Below, piece after piece: positions 27,675-42,442 of a DNA stretch of 64,000 nt. The stretch is from Sitta carolinensis. Its lineage: Eukaryota > Chordata > Aves > Passeriformes > Sittidae. The stretch is taken from NCBI GenBank assembly GCA_032173965.1, contig CM063283.1, positions 115,868,687-115,932,686 of the forward strand. The letters are read 5' to 3'. The notes beneath the pieces were generated by a model. The model made no database searches and was not told where the DNA came from. It saw nothing but the letters and a program-made list of their open reading frames with translations. Both the position numbers and the translations under genes were made by a program. Within the stretch, counting starts at the first letter, position 1. Each line of letters starts with the position of its first letter.

Positions 27675-28061
27675 CTAGGTTTTGCAGCAGCATTTTTAGG
27701 ACTGGGAGAGAGCAGGAAAAACCAGGGCCAGGGCTAATTCATGAACCTGACAGCATGAGGGGCTGACTGCCCATCAAAACCCATCTTTTGGTGTCCTACC
27801 CAATCACTAACAACTTTTTATAACCAACTCTCCATTGCCTTCACAACCTGTGTCACAGACCAGAGACCACAGTTCTCCCTGGGAAGGAATATGGACACAC
27901 ATTGTGCTGCCTCAAAACATCCTCGTGTTACCCCAGTGAATCCCTCCCTCCCAGTCAGTGGAAAAGCCCTGCTTCAGCAACAGGAACCTTCATCCAAAAA
28001 AACTGCACTGAGGCTTTCAAACGTGATACAAGTTTAGGCTGATTCCCACCTAGTGTTTCTC

Positions 28062-28285
28062 ATCCATGGAATCATGGAATGGTTTGGGTAAGGAGGGACC
28101 CTAAAGCCCACCCATCCCACTCCTGCCCTGGCAGAGACCCCTGCCCCTGCCCCTGCCCCAGGCTGCTCCAGCCCCAGTGTCCAGCCTGGCCTGGGGCACT
28201 GCCAGGGATCCAGGGGCAGCCACAGCTGCTCTGGCAATTCCAGCCCAGCCCCTGCCCACCCTCCAGGCAACAATTCCTGCCCTGT
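28062..28285 (-). mobile_element. CR1 3' tail
   Basis: Minus-strand copy from ATGGAATCATGGAATGGTTT, which keeps two units of the terminal octamer, to CCAGGCAACAATTCCTGCCC. It stops where the exon 4 array begins, about 33 bp further on. Confidence 0.8.
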
Positions 28286-28312
28286 CTCTAACCCAAATTT
28301 CTCCTCTCTTCA

Positions 28313-29215
<903 letters not shown>

Positions 29216-29639
29216 TCCAGGCAGGACCTCAGCCTCCCCCTTGTGGGAGTATTTTTGCCCAGACCCCAGGAACTCCCGAGGTTCTGCTGCACCTGAACCC
29301 CCCCCAGAGCTCACAGGGTGTGGGAAGTGCTGCCTGGAGCATTCCCTGGGACACCATCCCTTTCCCAGGGCTGCTTCCCCTGTGCTCCCAAATTACCACA
29401 TGCAAGGAGGCCATCAGATAGAGCAGCAGCAGGGGCCCCACCTCCTGCCACGGCAGGGCCAGCACCCAGGGAGCTGGCAGGGGACACCTGGGATCCCTTG
29501 GATGTGCAGCACCCAGGTGATCCTGCTGCAATGTTCACCCCCCTCACCTGCCCAAAGCCTGGAATTGTGGGGTCAGCTCCAAAGCCTCCCTCAGCCCCTG
29601 CTCCAGAGCCATGGGCTGCTGCCCAGAGGGGCTGTGCAT

Positions 29640-29772
29640 TCCCCAGGCCAGGCTGGACACTGGGGCTGGAGCAGCCTGGGGCAGGGGCAGGGGGCCCTGC
29701 CAGGGCAGGGGGGGCTCTGGGTGGGATTTAGGGGCCCTTCCAACCCAAACCAGTGTGGGATTCCCTCTGAGC
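29640..29772 (+). mobile_element. CR1 3' tail, truncated
   Basis: Plus-strand copy beginning abruptly at CCCCAGGCCAGGCTGGACAC and ending at CCAAACCAGTGTGGGATTCC. Confidence 0.75.
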
Positions 29773-30047
29773 TCTGGCTAAGGAAAGCACATATGGAGTG
29801 ATGGTGGAAAAAAACGATTGTCAGCAGCTTGAGGAAGGATCTGTGGGAGGAGGTGGAGCAGGTGCTGCAGCCCAAGTGAACCAGGTGAACTTTGCTCCTC
29901 AACCTCCTCCCCTGGGCAGCTGTGCATTATTTTTGGAGCTCTCATGCGGCTCCAGAGCCATCAATGATGAAACCTTAGGAAACCAAGCTCCTGCCTTTGC
30001 CACTTCGTTGTGTTGTACCTACAGCAATGCTGTGAGGGCAAAGACAA

Positions 30048-30310
30048 TCCCAGAATGCCACATTAGTTTGGACTGGGAGGGACCTCACAGCCCACCCTGC
30101 CCTGGCAGGGACCCTTCCCTCTGTTCCAGCCCCAGTGTCCAGCCTGGCCTGGGTTTTTTTTGGACAGAAGGGGCTCTATTACACTTTAATTTACCACCCT
30201 CTGTCCCTGCCACGGGCAGGGCTGCACGGCTCTGCTGCAATGCCAGCACTGCCAACACTGCCATGGGCAGGAGGAACATCTTCCCAAGCTCCAGGGAGCC
30301 CAACACCTCC
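30048..30310 (-). mobile_element. CR1 3' tail with internal replacement
   Basis: Minus-strand copy starting TCCCAGAATGCCACATTAGT. After CCAGCCTGGCCTGGG the usual sequence changes to a T-run and unrelated sequence; the later GGCAGGAGGAACATCTTCCC again looks CR1-like. Confidence 0.5.
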
Positions 30311-30319
30311 CCCAGGGAG

Positions 30320-30990
30320 CTGGGGGATGAGGGAGAGGAGAGATCTGGGAGAGATTAGGAACTGGGGAGGAGCTGAAATGAGGGAGATGGGGGAGCTGGG
30401 GGAGCTGAGTGAGCTGGTTGAGCTGATGAAGCAGAGAAAGATGAGGGAGTTCATAGAGCTGAGTGAGCTGGAGCTCAGAGAAATGAGATGAGAGATGAGG
30501 GATGTGGGAGAGATGAGGGAGATGAAGGATCTGGGAGATGATGAATCAGAAATGAGATAGGATTGGCAGAGATGATGATCAGATAGAGCTGAGAAAAATG
30601 AAATAAGGGAGATGAGGGATCTGGGAGAGAGATGAGTGAGCTCAGAAAAATTAAATGAGGGGGATGAGGGATCTGGCAGAGATGAGGGATCTGGAGAGAT
30701 GAAGGATCTGGAGAGTGAGTGAGCTGGAGATAGAGCTCAGAGAATGAGATGAGGGAGATGAGGATCTGGCAGAGTTGAAGATCGGGAGAGGAGTGAGCTC
30801 AGAGAATGAGATGAGGGAGATGAGGGATCTGGGGAGATGAAGGCTCTGGCGAGAGGAGTGAGCTCAGAGAAAGAATGGGGATTGGGGGAGATGAAGCTCT
30901 GCAGAGAGGATGAGCTCAGAGAAATGAGATGAGGGAGATGAGGGATCTGGGGGAGATGAAGGCTCTGGCAGAGAGGAGTGAGCTCAGAGC
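30320..30990. repeat. purine-rich irregular tandem repeat (GATGAGGGAGATGAGG)
   Basis: Degenerate units around GAGATGAGGGATCTGGGAGA, interspersed with GAGCTCAGAGAAATGAGATG, over 670 bp. The plus strand is mostly purine, so the pre-mRNA strand is pyrimidine-rich (CTCATCTCCC). Such tracts can form triplex DNA. Confidence 0.9.
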
Positions 30991-31694
30991 CACCTGAGTG
31001 GATGAAGCTGAGGGAGCAGAGGCAGAGCCCAGAGCTGAGCCAGGACAGCAAGGCTCCAAAGGAAGGTGCCATCCCCACAGACACTCTGCAGGGTGGCACA
31101 GACGAGGCCACCACCCCTCCCTGGCTGCAGGGAGCTGCCTACAGCTCCTGGCCACTGTCCCACAGGCTGGGGGACACCTGTGGCTGCGGGCCCAAGCAGG
31201 GTGGGGATGATGGAAGGCGTGGGAGAAGGCACAGGCCCTGCAGGGTGACATCCCCATCACAGGGCACGAGGCCACAGCCCCAGCACTGCAGGTGCTCTGG
31301 CTGCTCTCCCTCCCACCCCCAGAGGGGTTGATTTTGGGCAGAAGCCCCTGAGAGCCAAGCTGGCAGTGTGCACAGGATGAGCAGGCTCCTGCCCAGCTTT
31401 GGCAGCCCAGGCTCAGCCAGGGTCACCCGTCACAGCCAGCACCCCATAGGGCATCACAGCCTTCATCTCCTGCAGTAAGGAAGGGGCAGAAATATCTTTC
31501 AACTTTCCACATGTGATCAGGAACAGCAGCAATGGAAGGGAGGAAAAGCAATGGCCTGGAAACAAGTGCAACAGGCCCAGCCCTGTGGGACGTCAGTGCC
31601 CTCCACTGCTGCTCCTCACACCCACACAAGGAGCAGACCTTTCAGGCAAGCCTGATCCCAGTTTCATGACTTCAGTTCCAACTCCAAAATTAGG

Positions 31695-31832
31695 CTTCCC
31701 ATTTCCCTGGCAGTTATCCAGGCCAGGTTGGACAGGGCTTGGAAGGACCTAGCATCATGGAAGGTTCCCTGCCTGGCAGGGGTGGCACTGGATGGGCTTT
31801 AATCCCAAACTCTGTGATTCCATGACATCAGA
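31695..31832 (+). mobile_element. old CR1 3' fragment
   Basis: Plus-strand tail from TATCCAGGCCAGGTTGGACA to AACTCTGTGATTCCATGAC, ending with the octamer-type terminus. Confidence 0.65.
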
Positions 31833-32169
31833 CCACCCTTCAGAAACCAGCCACTCACTCTATCAGCCAGATCTACAGGATGATGAAAGGGAAAACAAGC
31901 AGGAAGTAAATCCAAGGCTGGGACACCCACGGTGCCAGGGCAGCTCTGCAGGTCCATGAGTGCCAGAGGCAGGGACAGGGCCAAGGAAGCTCAGTAATCA
32001 AGGGGCCTGGTGAGTATCAAGGGATGTTCTCCTCCATCCCTTAACGATCTCTACCCTTCCCCAGCTGACAGCAAAATACACTCCAGGCAAAGCCATCTGT
32101 AAACAGCATTAAATGGGATAACTATTTCTTACACCAGGCACTCCTTGGACACAGGAGATGCAGGGACTC

Positions 32170-32360
32170 GTTTGAGTTGTGGAATCACAGGATCCTTGAG
32201 GCTGGAAAATCCCTCTGAGCCCAGGGAGTCCAACCATCCCCAGCAGGGCCAAGGCCACACTGACTGTGCCCCCAGGTGCCACATCCACAGGGCTGTGAAA
32301 CCCCCAGGATGAGATTCCACCCCTGCCCTGGGCAATTGTGCCACTCCTAAGTGGTGTGGA
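32170..32360 (-). mobile_element. CR1 3' tail, older subfamily
   Basis: Minus-strand copy beginning GGAATCACAGGATCCTTGAG with the ACATCCACAGGGCTGTGAAA segment seen also at 44040-44240. Confidence 0.65.
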
Positions 32361-32434
32361 CAGGGATTTTCAACACATCCCTGTCCAGCTCCATGGAGAG
32401 AATCTGGGATGCACAGCTCTGGAACCATCACACA

Positions 32435-32770
32435 GATATCCCAGACTGGGTCGGGTTGGGTGGGGAGCATCCCACCCAGAGCCCCCCTGCCCTGGCAGGG
32501 CCCCCTGCCCCTGCCCCAGGCTGCTCCAGCCCCAGTGTCCAGCCTGGCCTGGGCACTGCCAGGGATCCAGGGGCAGCCACAGCTGCTCTGGCAATTCCAG
32601 CCCCTCCAGGGAACAATTCCTGCCCCAATCCCAGCCAATCCCACTCTGCAGCCAATCCCTGTGCCCTGTCCCTCCCTGCCTTGTCCCCAGTCCCTCCCCA
32701 GCTCTCCTGGACCCCTCCAGGCCCTGCTGGGGGCTCTGAGCTCTCCCTGCAGCTTCTCCTCCCATTCACA
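32435..32770 (-). mobile_element. longer CR1 3' tail, young subfamily
   Basis: Minus-strand copy that includes the upstream block CCTGGACCCCTCCAGGCCCT and GAGCTCTCCCTGCAGCTTCT, like those at 16590 and 53555. Confidence 0.8.
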
Positions 32771-33490
32771 TTCCTCTCATTTCCATCCAGGCTGCCCTCA
32801 GTGCCCATCGGTGCTCCTGGGGTGGGAGGCACTGCTGCACACACAGAGCACATCCCACCCGGAGGAACTTAAGGGCTAATACAGAAAAGTCAAACAACAA
32901 ACAGGACAGAAAGGAGAAACTGAAATTTCTGTGGCTGAGGAACTGATTAGAAGACTAATATCCAGTATTTTGAGGAATGGATGTAGACAGAACTCCTCTT
33001 TTGAAGACGAGGAGCACTGAAAAAACTGGATTAATAATTTCTGTGGAATTCTGTGTGAAAGCAGAAAGGAAAGCACTTGCCAGTTTCGAGTTTGTTCCAA
33101 GATTCCCAGGATTCAGGAAGTCTCTCATCAGAGGCTGAACTCCCACCAGCTCCCCGGGAGCTGGGATGAATAACAGCATTTTGGAACAGCTAAAAGTGAT
33201 TTCTACATGGACTCTACTTATGACACTTCCTGGATTTTGCTCTCCCTTCTTTTCACTGAGAAGGAGCTGGTCAGATTCAAAGAGTTTCTCCTAAGGAAAA
33301 CACAACCTGTAGGGAAGCTCCCAAGCAGCTCTATTGAATATTTAGGATGGGATCACCCCGTTCAAATTCCACCTGAAACTGGGTGTTTGGAGGAGGAGCT
33401 GGAATGAAACTGGACAGCACTGGGCTCTATTTAACACACATTTCTAGGGCAGAGGAACAAAACTAACTGAGGCTTGGATGGCCACGCTCA

Positions 33491-33814
<324 letters not shown>

Positions 33815-34344
33815 CTAGGAGAGGAATTAACAGCAGGATTAGGCTTTGGTTCATCCTTTAGGGAGATGAGGTGCATAAAAAAATATTGGAATAGTAATAA
33901 TTTTGATGGGAAAGTCATAATAAATCTGAATAAATTAAAAAAAAAAAAAAGGATATATTAGATCTGTAAGATACATACATCTACCTTTTTTAAAGATATA
34001 AGTATATTCCCTGCAGTACCCCTGAGTATTTCTGTTCCTGGGAAGACCAGCCAGGAAATATTCAGTAAGTAAACATGTTAAATTCATTTTAATACAGAGA
34101 AGGAATAATTAATTAGAACCTTGGGTCTTGGGATTCCAGACTTTTCTTTGAATTACAGCATCACTATAGTATTCACCTAAGTGTCACAATGGAACCAGCT
34201 TTATGTCACTGGAGTAAGAACACAAAAACTATTGCTGGATTTTGTCTGCACCTTCAAATCCAAGCTGGAACAACTGCCACAGGCAGGAGGGGAGGCAGTT
34301 CCACTGAAAAATATAGATAAATATATATATATCCTAGCTCAGTG

Positions 34345-34515
34345 GGTGCCCAGAGCAGCTGTGGCTGCCCCTGGCTCCCTGGCAGTGTCCCAGGCCAGGC
34401 TGGACACTGGGGCTGGAGCAGCCTGGGGCAGGGGCAGGGGGGGCTCTGGGGGGGCTCTGAGGGCTCTGGGTGGGCTCTGGGGGGGCTCTGAGCTCCCTCC
34501 CGACCCAGAGCAGCC
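34345..34515 (+). mobile_element. CR1 3' tail with expanded GGGGGCTCTG
   Basis: Plus-strand copy starting GGGTGCCCAGAGCAGCTGTG. The near-terminal GGGGGGCTCTG block is repeated about five times. Confidence 0.75.
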
Positions 34516-34974
34516 TGTGAACCCCACCAGCACAAAGAGAACCACTCCCATTGCAGTGCCCAGCAGCTGGAACCCAGTTAGAGGAGAATTCCCCATGCCA
34601 GCCCCTCAGGACAGCATCCCACAGAGCAGCTCCATGTCTGGGCTCTTCTGTGTGCAGCACACCAGTGAGCACCCTCGATGTGCAGGGGGGGTTCCAGCAT
34701 GGCTCTGGGCAGGGACAGGAGCTGGGCAGCTGTCAGACTGTGCCCTGAGAGCTGCCCTGCCTGGGGCTCTGCCCTGTGCCCAAAGGCTGCCCCAGCTCTG
34801 CAATCAGGGAATGGCAGAACCTGGGAAAGCAGTGGAGGCAGCGGGGCTGGGCAGCCCTGGCTGAGAGGCACCAGCAGTGACTCCAGGCTGAGCAGGAGTG
34901 TGGCAATGTCACCGTGTCACTGGCCCCAGGCAATGTCACCGTGTCACTGGCCCCCTGGCCGCAGCACAGCCAGC

Positions 34975-35245
34975 TCCAGGGCCAGCTCCAGGGCCAGCTC
35001 CAGGGCCAGCTCCTGGGCCAGCTCCAGGGCCAGCTCCTGGGCCAGCTCCAGGGCCAGGGCCAGGGCCAGCTCCTGGGCCAGGGCCAGCTCCAGGGCCAGC
35101 TCCTGGGCCAGCTCCAGGGCCAGCTCCAGGGCCAGCTCCAGGGCCAGCTCCGGGCCAGCTCCAGGGCCAGCTCCAGGGCCAGCTCCAGGGCCAGCTCCAG
35201 GCCAGCTCCGGGCCAGCTCCAGGGCCAGCTCCTGGGCCAGCTGCT
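34975..35245. repeat. 12-bp minisatellite (CAGCTCCAGGGC)
   Basis: About 22 units of CAGCTCCAGGGC/CAGCTCCTGGGC with a few 6-bp slippages. The unit is a multiple of 3, so the array is open in several frames; this is not evidence of a gene. Confidence 0.95.
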
Positions 35246-35474
35246 GCTCTGTATATTTAGCTCAGGAGCACAGACAGGGAAAGTGCTCCCCCAGCTCCCC
35301 CAGGCTCAGCACGGCCCAAACAAACCCCGGGGCTGGAGCTGGGCTGGGGGATGTCCCCACACCGAGCAGGGACAGGGGCAGGATGGGGCTGGAGGAGCTG
35401 GGCTGAGCACACCAAAGCCCAGAGAGACCTTCAAGCACATTTTCCACCAGCACCCTCTGGGGAAAGGACAAAAT

Positions 35475-35585
35475 CATGGATTCCCAGACTGGGTTGAGTT
35501 GGGAAGGTCCTTAAAGAACACCCAGTCCCACCCCTGCCATGGACAGGGCACCTTCCACTTTCCCAGATATTCCAAACCCAGGCAC
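35475..35585 (-). mobile_element. old CR1 3' fragment
   Basis: Minus-strand tail starting ATGGATTCCCAGACTGGGTT and fading after ACTTTCCCAGATATTCCA. Confidence 0.6.
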
Positions 35586-35964
35586 AAGAACCACTGTGCA
35601 GAGTACTGACCTACTTGCAAACCAGCAAAAAGCAGCACTGCCAAGTGTTAGAGATCCCCCTGATGCCAGGCCTGGAGACACCCAAAGCTCCCAGCCCTGG
35701 GCAGAGGGTGACCAGCCCAGCCCCAGAGTCCCACCCAGCCCAGCCCAGGCTCAGCCAGGCTGTGAATCCACAAGGACAGATGGGAACTGAGTCAATCCTG
35801 AGTCTCCCCACCACGTTCAGGGAAAGACAAACCATGGTCAAACCAGCCAAAAGCAACAGGACCAGAACCCTTGCTACAAACCCCAGGATGAGCTGGAATC
35901 ACAGTGGGAACACTCAGCCTGGGAATGCTGATCTTGGTGTTCTGGGGCCTCCCACAGCAGCAGG

Positions 35965-36145
35965 ACCTTCTGGAGAGCATGGAGCTGCTGGAGAGCCCAG
36001 AGGGGCCCGGGGCTGCTCCAGGCTGGAGCCCCTCTGGAGCCAGGCTGGCAGAGCTGGGGGCTCAGCTGGAGAGGAGAAGCTGCAGGGAGAGCTCAGAGCC
36101 CCTGGCAGGGCCTGGAGGGGTCCAGGAGAGCTGGGGAGGACTGGG
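35965..36145 (+). mobile_element. CR1 internal tail segment
   Basis: Plus-strand piece covering only the upstream block (GAGAGGAGAAGCTGCAGGGA and flanks). It lacks both the CCCTGGATCCCTGG core and the 3' end. Confidence 0.65.
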
Positions 36146-36989
36146 GACAAATCTGCTGGCTGAAGGCACACTCAGCAATGAGCAGATCCAAATGGGATCT
36201 TCTGGAGGGCTTTTTCTCCATAAATCACAGAATGCCCTGAGTTGGAAGGGAGCCAGAAGGATGAAATCCAAGCCCTGGCTCTGCACAGCCCCAACAATCC
36301 CACCCTGTGCCTGAGAGCAATGTCCAGACTCTCCTTGAACTCTGCTTTGTGGGGTGGTTTTTTATCTGCAGAAAGTCCAACTACTGAAGTGATTTTTCAC
36401 CCCTGCCCATCCCTCCCACAGCCCTGGATCCGTGCCTCCCTCCCTCCCTCCCTCCCTGCCAGCAGCTCCTGCCGTGCTGGAGCTCACCCTGCTCCCCAGC
36501 TCCTGCAGCTTCCCTGGGCCTGCAATGCCACCCAAACTGCTCCTCCTGTCCCCAGGGCCTGCCCCCAGCCAGGGCAGCACTGCCAGGAGCCAGAGAACAC
36601 TGAGCAGCAGCACAAACCTTGCTTCCTGAGCACCAGGAGCTCACAGGCCAAACAGCCGGAGCTGCCTGTGCTGTGAGCATGGAGACAGGAATAGATCCCT
36701 AATTAGAAGAGTTCCCCACGAGGGACACTTCTTTCACTTTAATCGAGGCCACTGATGTCATCTGAAACTTCATTGAAAATTCACTTCCCAGCAGGAAAAC
36801 TGCAAGGATGATTTATGGACAGCGTGAAGCTGTGGGACGAAACTCCACCCATAATTTATTTTTAAAATATCATTGTGTGTGTGTCTCCTTCTGCCCAGGC
36901 AGGGTTTCAGTCCAAACAAAATACTCCCATCACTTACCCCTAAAGGGTGGGGGCCTAAAAGATGAAAACATGAAGTTCTCAACCACCCA

Positions 36990-37125
36990 GGAAAATGCCC
37001 ATCCCTGGAAGTGTTCTAATCCAGGTTGGATTAGAGCAACCTGGGACAAAGGAAGGTGTCTCTGCCCATGGCAGGTGGTGGAACTGGATGAGGTTTAAAG
37101 TCCCTCCCAACCCAGACCATCCTGG
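36990..37125 (+). mobile_element. old CR1 3' fragment
   Basis: Plus-strand tail from ATCCCTGGAAGTGTTCTAAT to CCCAACCCAGACCATCCTGG. Confidence 0.65.
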
Positions 37126-37394
37126 AAATCCATGAACCCCGTAAAAGGTTTAAATTTGAGCCTCCTGCATTCTTCCCAATAATCCCCCGGCAGCTGTCCC
37201 CCCAGAGCCCAGAGTTAAACCTGACTGCAGGGTCCCTGTGGGGGACAGGGATAACCTTGACAGGAGAGCCTGGCAGGAGCCAGCCCAGAGAGGGAAATGC
37301 CTGGAATGCCTCGTGCAGCTCAGAGCTTAGCGACAGGTGAACTGACTGCAACCTCAGAAAGAGCTGAGCAGAGGTAAAGCAGCAACTGCAGGCC

Positions 37395-37990
37395 TGGAAT
37401 CCCAGGGACAGGGAATCACTGGGGCTGGAAGAGACTGCCCAAATCACCGAGCCCAACTGGAAATGCCACGACCCAAGGGCAGGTGCCTCTGGGTGGGGGC
37501 GAGCCCAGCACAAACACTGCCTGGGGGAGAATGGATTGGGAGCAGCCCTGGGCAGAAGGAGCCGGGGATTGGTGGGAGAAGCCCCACAGGCTCTGGCCAC
37601 AAGTTTTGGCACCTGAAATCCCTGTGCCCTGGGCTGATCCAACAGCGTGGGCAGCAGGAAAGGGATTGGGATTCTGCCCTTGTGCCCCACTCAGGCTGGA
37701 CAGGCCTTTCCAGGAGGAATTTTCCCAGTGTCCAACCTGAACTTCCCCTGGTTCAATTAAGGCCATTCCCTCTCCTGCTGTCCCTGGAGCAGAGCCCAAC
37801 CCCCTCAGCTGTCCCCTCCTGGCAGGAGGTGTGCAGAGCCAGAAGGTCCCTCCTGAGCCCCCTCAGCCTCTCCTGGAGCTCCCAACCCTTTTCCAGCCCT
37901 GGTGCCCTGCTAAAGGCAGAGCAGAGGCTCTGGGAGCAGGAGCAGCCCTGCCAGGCTCAGCACTGCTGGGATCCAGCTCAGAGGGGTTTG
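37395..37990 (-). mobile_element. CR1-related composite
   Basis: The start (CCCAGGGACAGGGAATCACT) and the part from about 37700 (GGAGGAATTTTCCCAGTGTC) are minus-strand CR1 tail. Between them, 37470-37690 resembles in the plus orientation the segment upstream of the tail in the 18766 copy, so the region is rearranged or nested. Confidence 0.5.
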
Positions 37991-38521
37991 AGGAGTGGCT
38001 CTAAGAGCACCAAGGCAGTGCCTCTGGAGCTCTGAGAAAAAGCCATCGAATTCCCCCACCCTGGCAGTGTCTCAGGGCCAAGGCTCTGGGCACACACTCC
38101 CAGCAGTGTTTTGTACCAGCAGCTCCCAATGACTCCAGTGGGAGCGGGGGCAAGATTTGCTCAGTGACATAAAACTGACAACCCCAAGGTCACGGGGCTG
38201 ATTCTGAGTTCATAATGCCAAGGAGCAGCACACATGGGCTGAACTGGGCTGCCCAAGGCTGCCCCAGTCCCTGGGAGAGGCTGAGCTGCAGCTCCAGCCA
38301 CGCAGTGCAGGTGCCTCCAGGGAAACACCTCATGTGGTGGAGGAAACCCAACTGGAACTTTTCAATTGTTTTCATTACTCAGTCAAGTGGGAAGAGGCAG
38401 AGGGAACAGCCCTGCAAGCTGGGAACAGCCACCCCAAACCAGCAGCTCCTGGCACCAGGGGCCTGTGCCAGGTCCCTGGGGACTGTCACTGCTCCAGAGG
38501 GACATCCTGATGGCTGGGTTA

Positions 38522-38685
38522 GCAAGGGCAGCTGTGGCTGCCCCTGGATCCCTGGCAGTGCCCCAGGCCAGGCTGGACACTGGGGCTGGAGCAGCCTGGG
38601 GCAGGGGCAGGGGGCCCTGCCAGGGCAGGGGGGCTCTGGGTGGGATTTAAGCTCTGTTTCAGCCCAAACCAGTCTGGGATTCTGT
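38522..38685 (+). mobile_element. CR1 3' tail
   Basis: Plus-strand copy from GGGCAGCTGTGGCTGCCCCT to CCAAACCAGTCTGGGATTCT. Confidence 0.78.
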
Positions 38686-39049
38686 GACCAGGGACTGCAG
38701 AGCTACCTGTGAGTGGCAGCAGATCCCTGCAGCCACGTGCTTCCTTTCAGCTTCCAACACTCTGACTTTCCTGCTCAGCTGCCAGCTCTTCCTAGGAGAC
38801 AGAATTCCTCACCTCCAACGAGCACCCACCACAACTGAGGCAACACTACAAACAAAGAGCTTTCCCTTTTCCAGCAGACTCTTATTTCCATCGGTGCTTG
38901 TGTAAACAGAGAACAACAACCTTCCTTCTCTTCAATCCTTTATCAGCTAAAATGTCCCAGGCTGACACAACAAAAAGCTGCTCCTTTTTTTGCAGTGAGC
39001 ACACAAGGACTGAAACCGTTTCAGCTGGCTGCTGGAAGAATGCAAAAAC

Positions 39050-40640
<1,591 letters not shown>

Positions 40641-40859
40641 TTATAAAACACATCAATTAAAGCCCTTCCCTCCTTCCTGATTATGGAACGGGCCCTTCTG
40701 GCTGCTTTTCACAGGATTTTCTACTTTCCAAGAGTAACACTTCACGTTTTGTGGCGTGGCCAGGTCCGTGCAGGCACGCCAGGGGTGATCCAGGCACTGC
40801 CAGGGGGACACAGACCCAGGAGGGGAACCCTGAGGGAATCTGGAGAGCTGGGAGCCTGC

Positions 40860-40985
40860 CAGGGCATGGAGCTCAGCAGGGCCAAGGGGGTTCGCCTGGA
40901 GAAGAGACAGCCCAGAGCCCCTTCCAGAGCCCCAGGGGGCTCCAGGAGCACTGGGGAGGCACTGGGCCAAGGGAATGGTTTCCCA
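40860..40985 (+). mobile_element. possible CR1 internal fragment
   Basis: CGCCTGGAGAAGAGACAGCC followed by a CCAGGGGGCTCC block resembles the upstream part of the CR1 tail, but it is short and diverged. Confidence 0.3.
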
Positions 40986-42079
40986 CTGGCCAGAGGAGCT
41001 GGCCAACGCTGCAGCCTCCTGCTGGTGTCCTGCTGCTTGCCAGCCCTCGGGTTATTCCATGCTAAGTCCAGCAGCACTGGGCACCAAACCAGTGAGTGAA
41101 CTGGGAGCCTCTCCCAGGGCTCTCCTGGCCAGCTGCTGAAGATAATGGAATCACACGGACCTCGGAGGGAACACTGCATGCCCTGAGGCTGATTTGGAGA
41201 GATCTGGGGCTCCTCTCCTGCCCTGCAAGAGTTTTTCTGGTGGCTCAGAACTTTGGGCTGGGCCTCTCTGTGCTGGCTCCTCCCGTTACCCCAGGCAGCG
41301 AGCAGGGACACGAGATGCTCTCCGTGTTTATGCTGCCCTTGGACCCGACTCCAGAAGGAAAAATGAAGCCAGGCTTAAAGATATTTCCCAAAATATTACA
41401 TGGTTATCTTGTTCCGAGCCTGTGCTTGTTGTTGCAGGGGAGAACGTGGCGACGCTGCAGCAAAGTTTGGATTGTAGGGAGGGAAGGTCGTGTTATTGTA
41501 AAAGTGGGTTTATTCAGATTAACCCCCTGCTGACCACGGAACTCCTGAGCCCTGGCTCAGATCAGTCCAAGGGGTTCAACCAGGGAAAAGAGACCTGGAG
41601 GGATGAAATGTGGAAGGGATGAAGGACTGGGGAATCAAGGATTGAGGGGATCCTGCCCAGACTTCCTGATACCTCAAGGACAGCCCCAGGGTATTCCAGC
41701 ACAAATGCCAGGAATGACGATTGAGAGCAGCAGCAAGAGCAAGAGAACAAGGGTTCCAAGAGCTGCCAGGTGCTGATAACCAACTACACCATCAACAGCA
41801 ATCAAACCAAACCCAGGCAGGAATCTGGCGCTTTCATCAAGACCAGAAAGAGCCTGAATATGGAGCACAAGTGATTTAATCAGCAGACAGCTCTGAACTG
41901 ATAACAGAATGGGCCCAAAATTTCAGGCTATTCATTCCCCTCCTTATCTCCCTTCCTCCCTCCCCGTTATCTCCATGGGCTGCAGCTGCAGGAATACCCA
42001 AATGAAGGAACAAAGACCAGCACCAGCCACTTTGCCTAAAACTGATGGAAGATTAAGCCTAAAGATCGTAGCACAAAAA

Positions 42080-42190
42080 TCATCCTTTGGGTGGGAAGGG
42101 ACCTTAAAGCTCATCCACACCTTCCACTGTCCCAGACTGCCCTGTCCAAGCAGGAATTCTGCAAGCAGGCTATTCCCACACACCTTCAGC
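42080..42190 (-). mobile_element. old CR1 3' fragment
   Basis: Minus-strand tail from TTTGGGTGGGAAGGGACCTT to CACTGTCCCAGACTGCCCTG. Confidence 0.6.
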
Positions 42191-42442
42191 AACAAAAGCC
42201 TCAAAACGAGAGTGAAATTGGCTTGGTTTAAGTAACAAAAGCTCTGTTTAAGCTGCCTCCCCAGGATGTCCAGCCCTGCTTTTTGCTCCAGCAGCTTCCC
42301 CAGGGGACACTTGCTGCCTGGTGCTCCCCAGGGCTGTGACTCTGGAGTCCTGAGGAACAACACCATCACCTTCACTCCCTCCCTGCCTCTCTGAGCCAGT
42401 GGGACCCTCCTGTCCCTATCCCACTGCTTGGGACCCTCCTGT

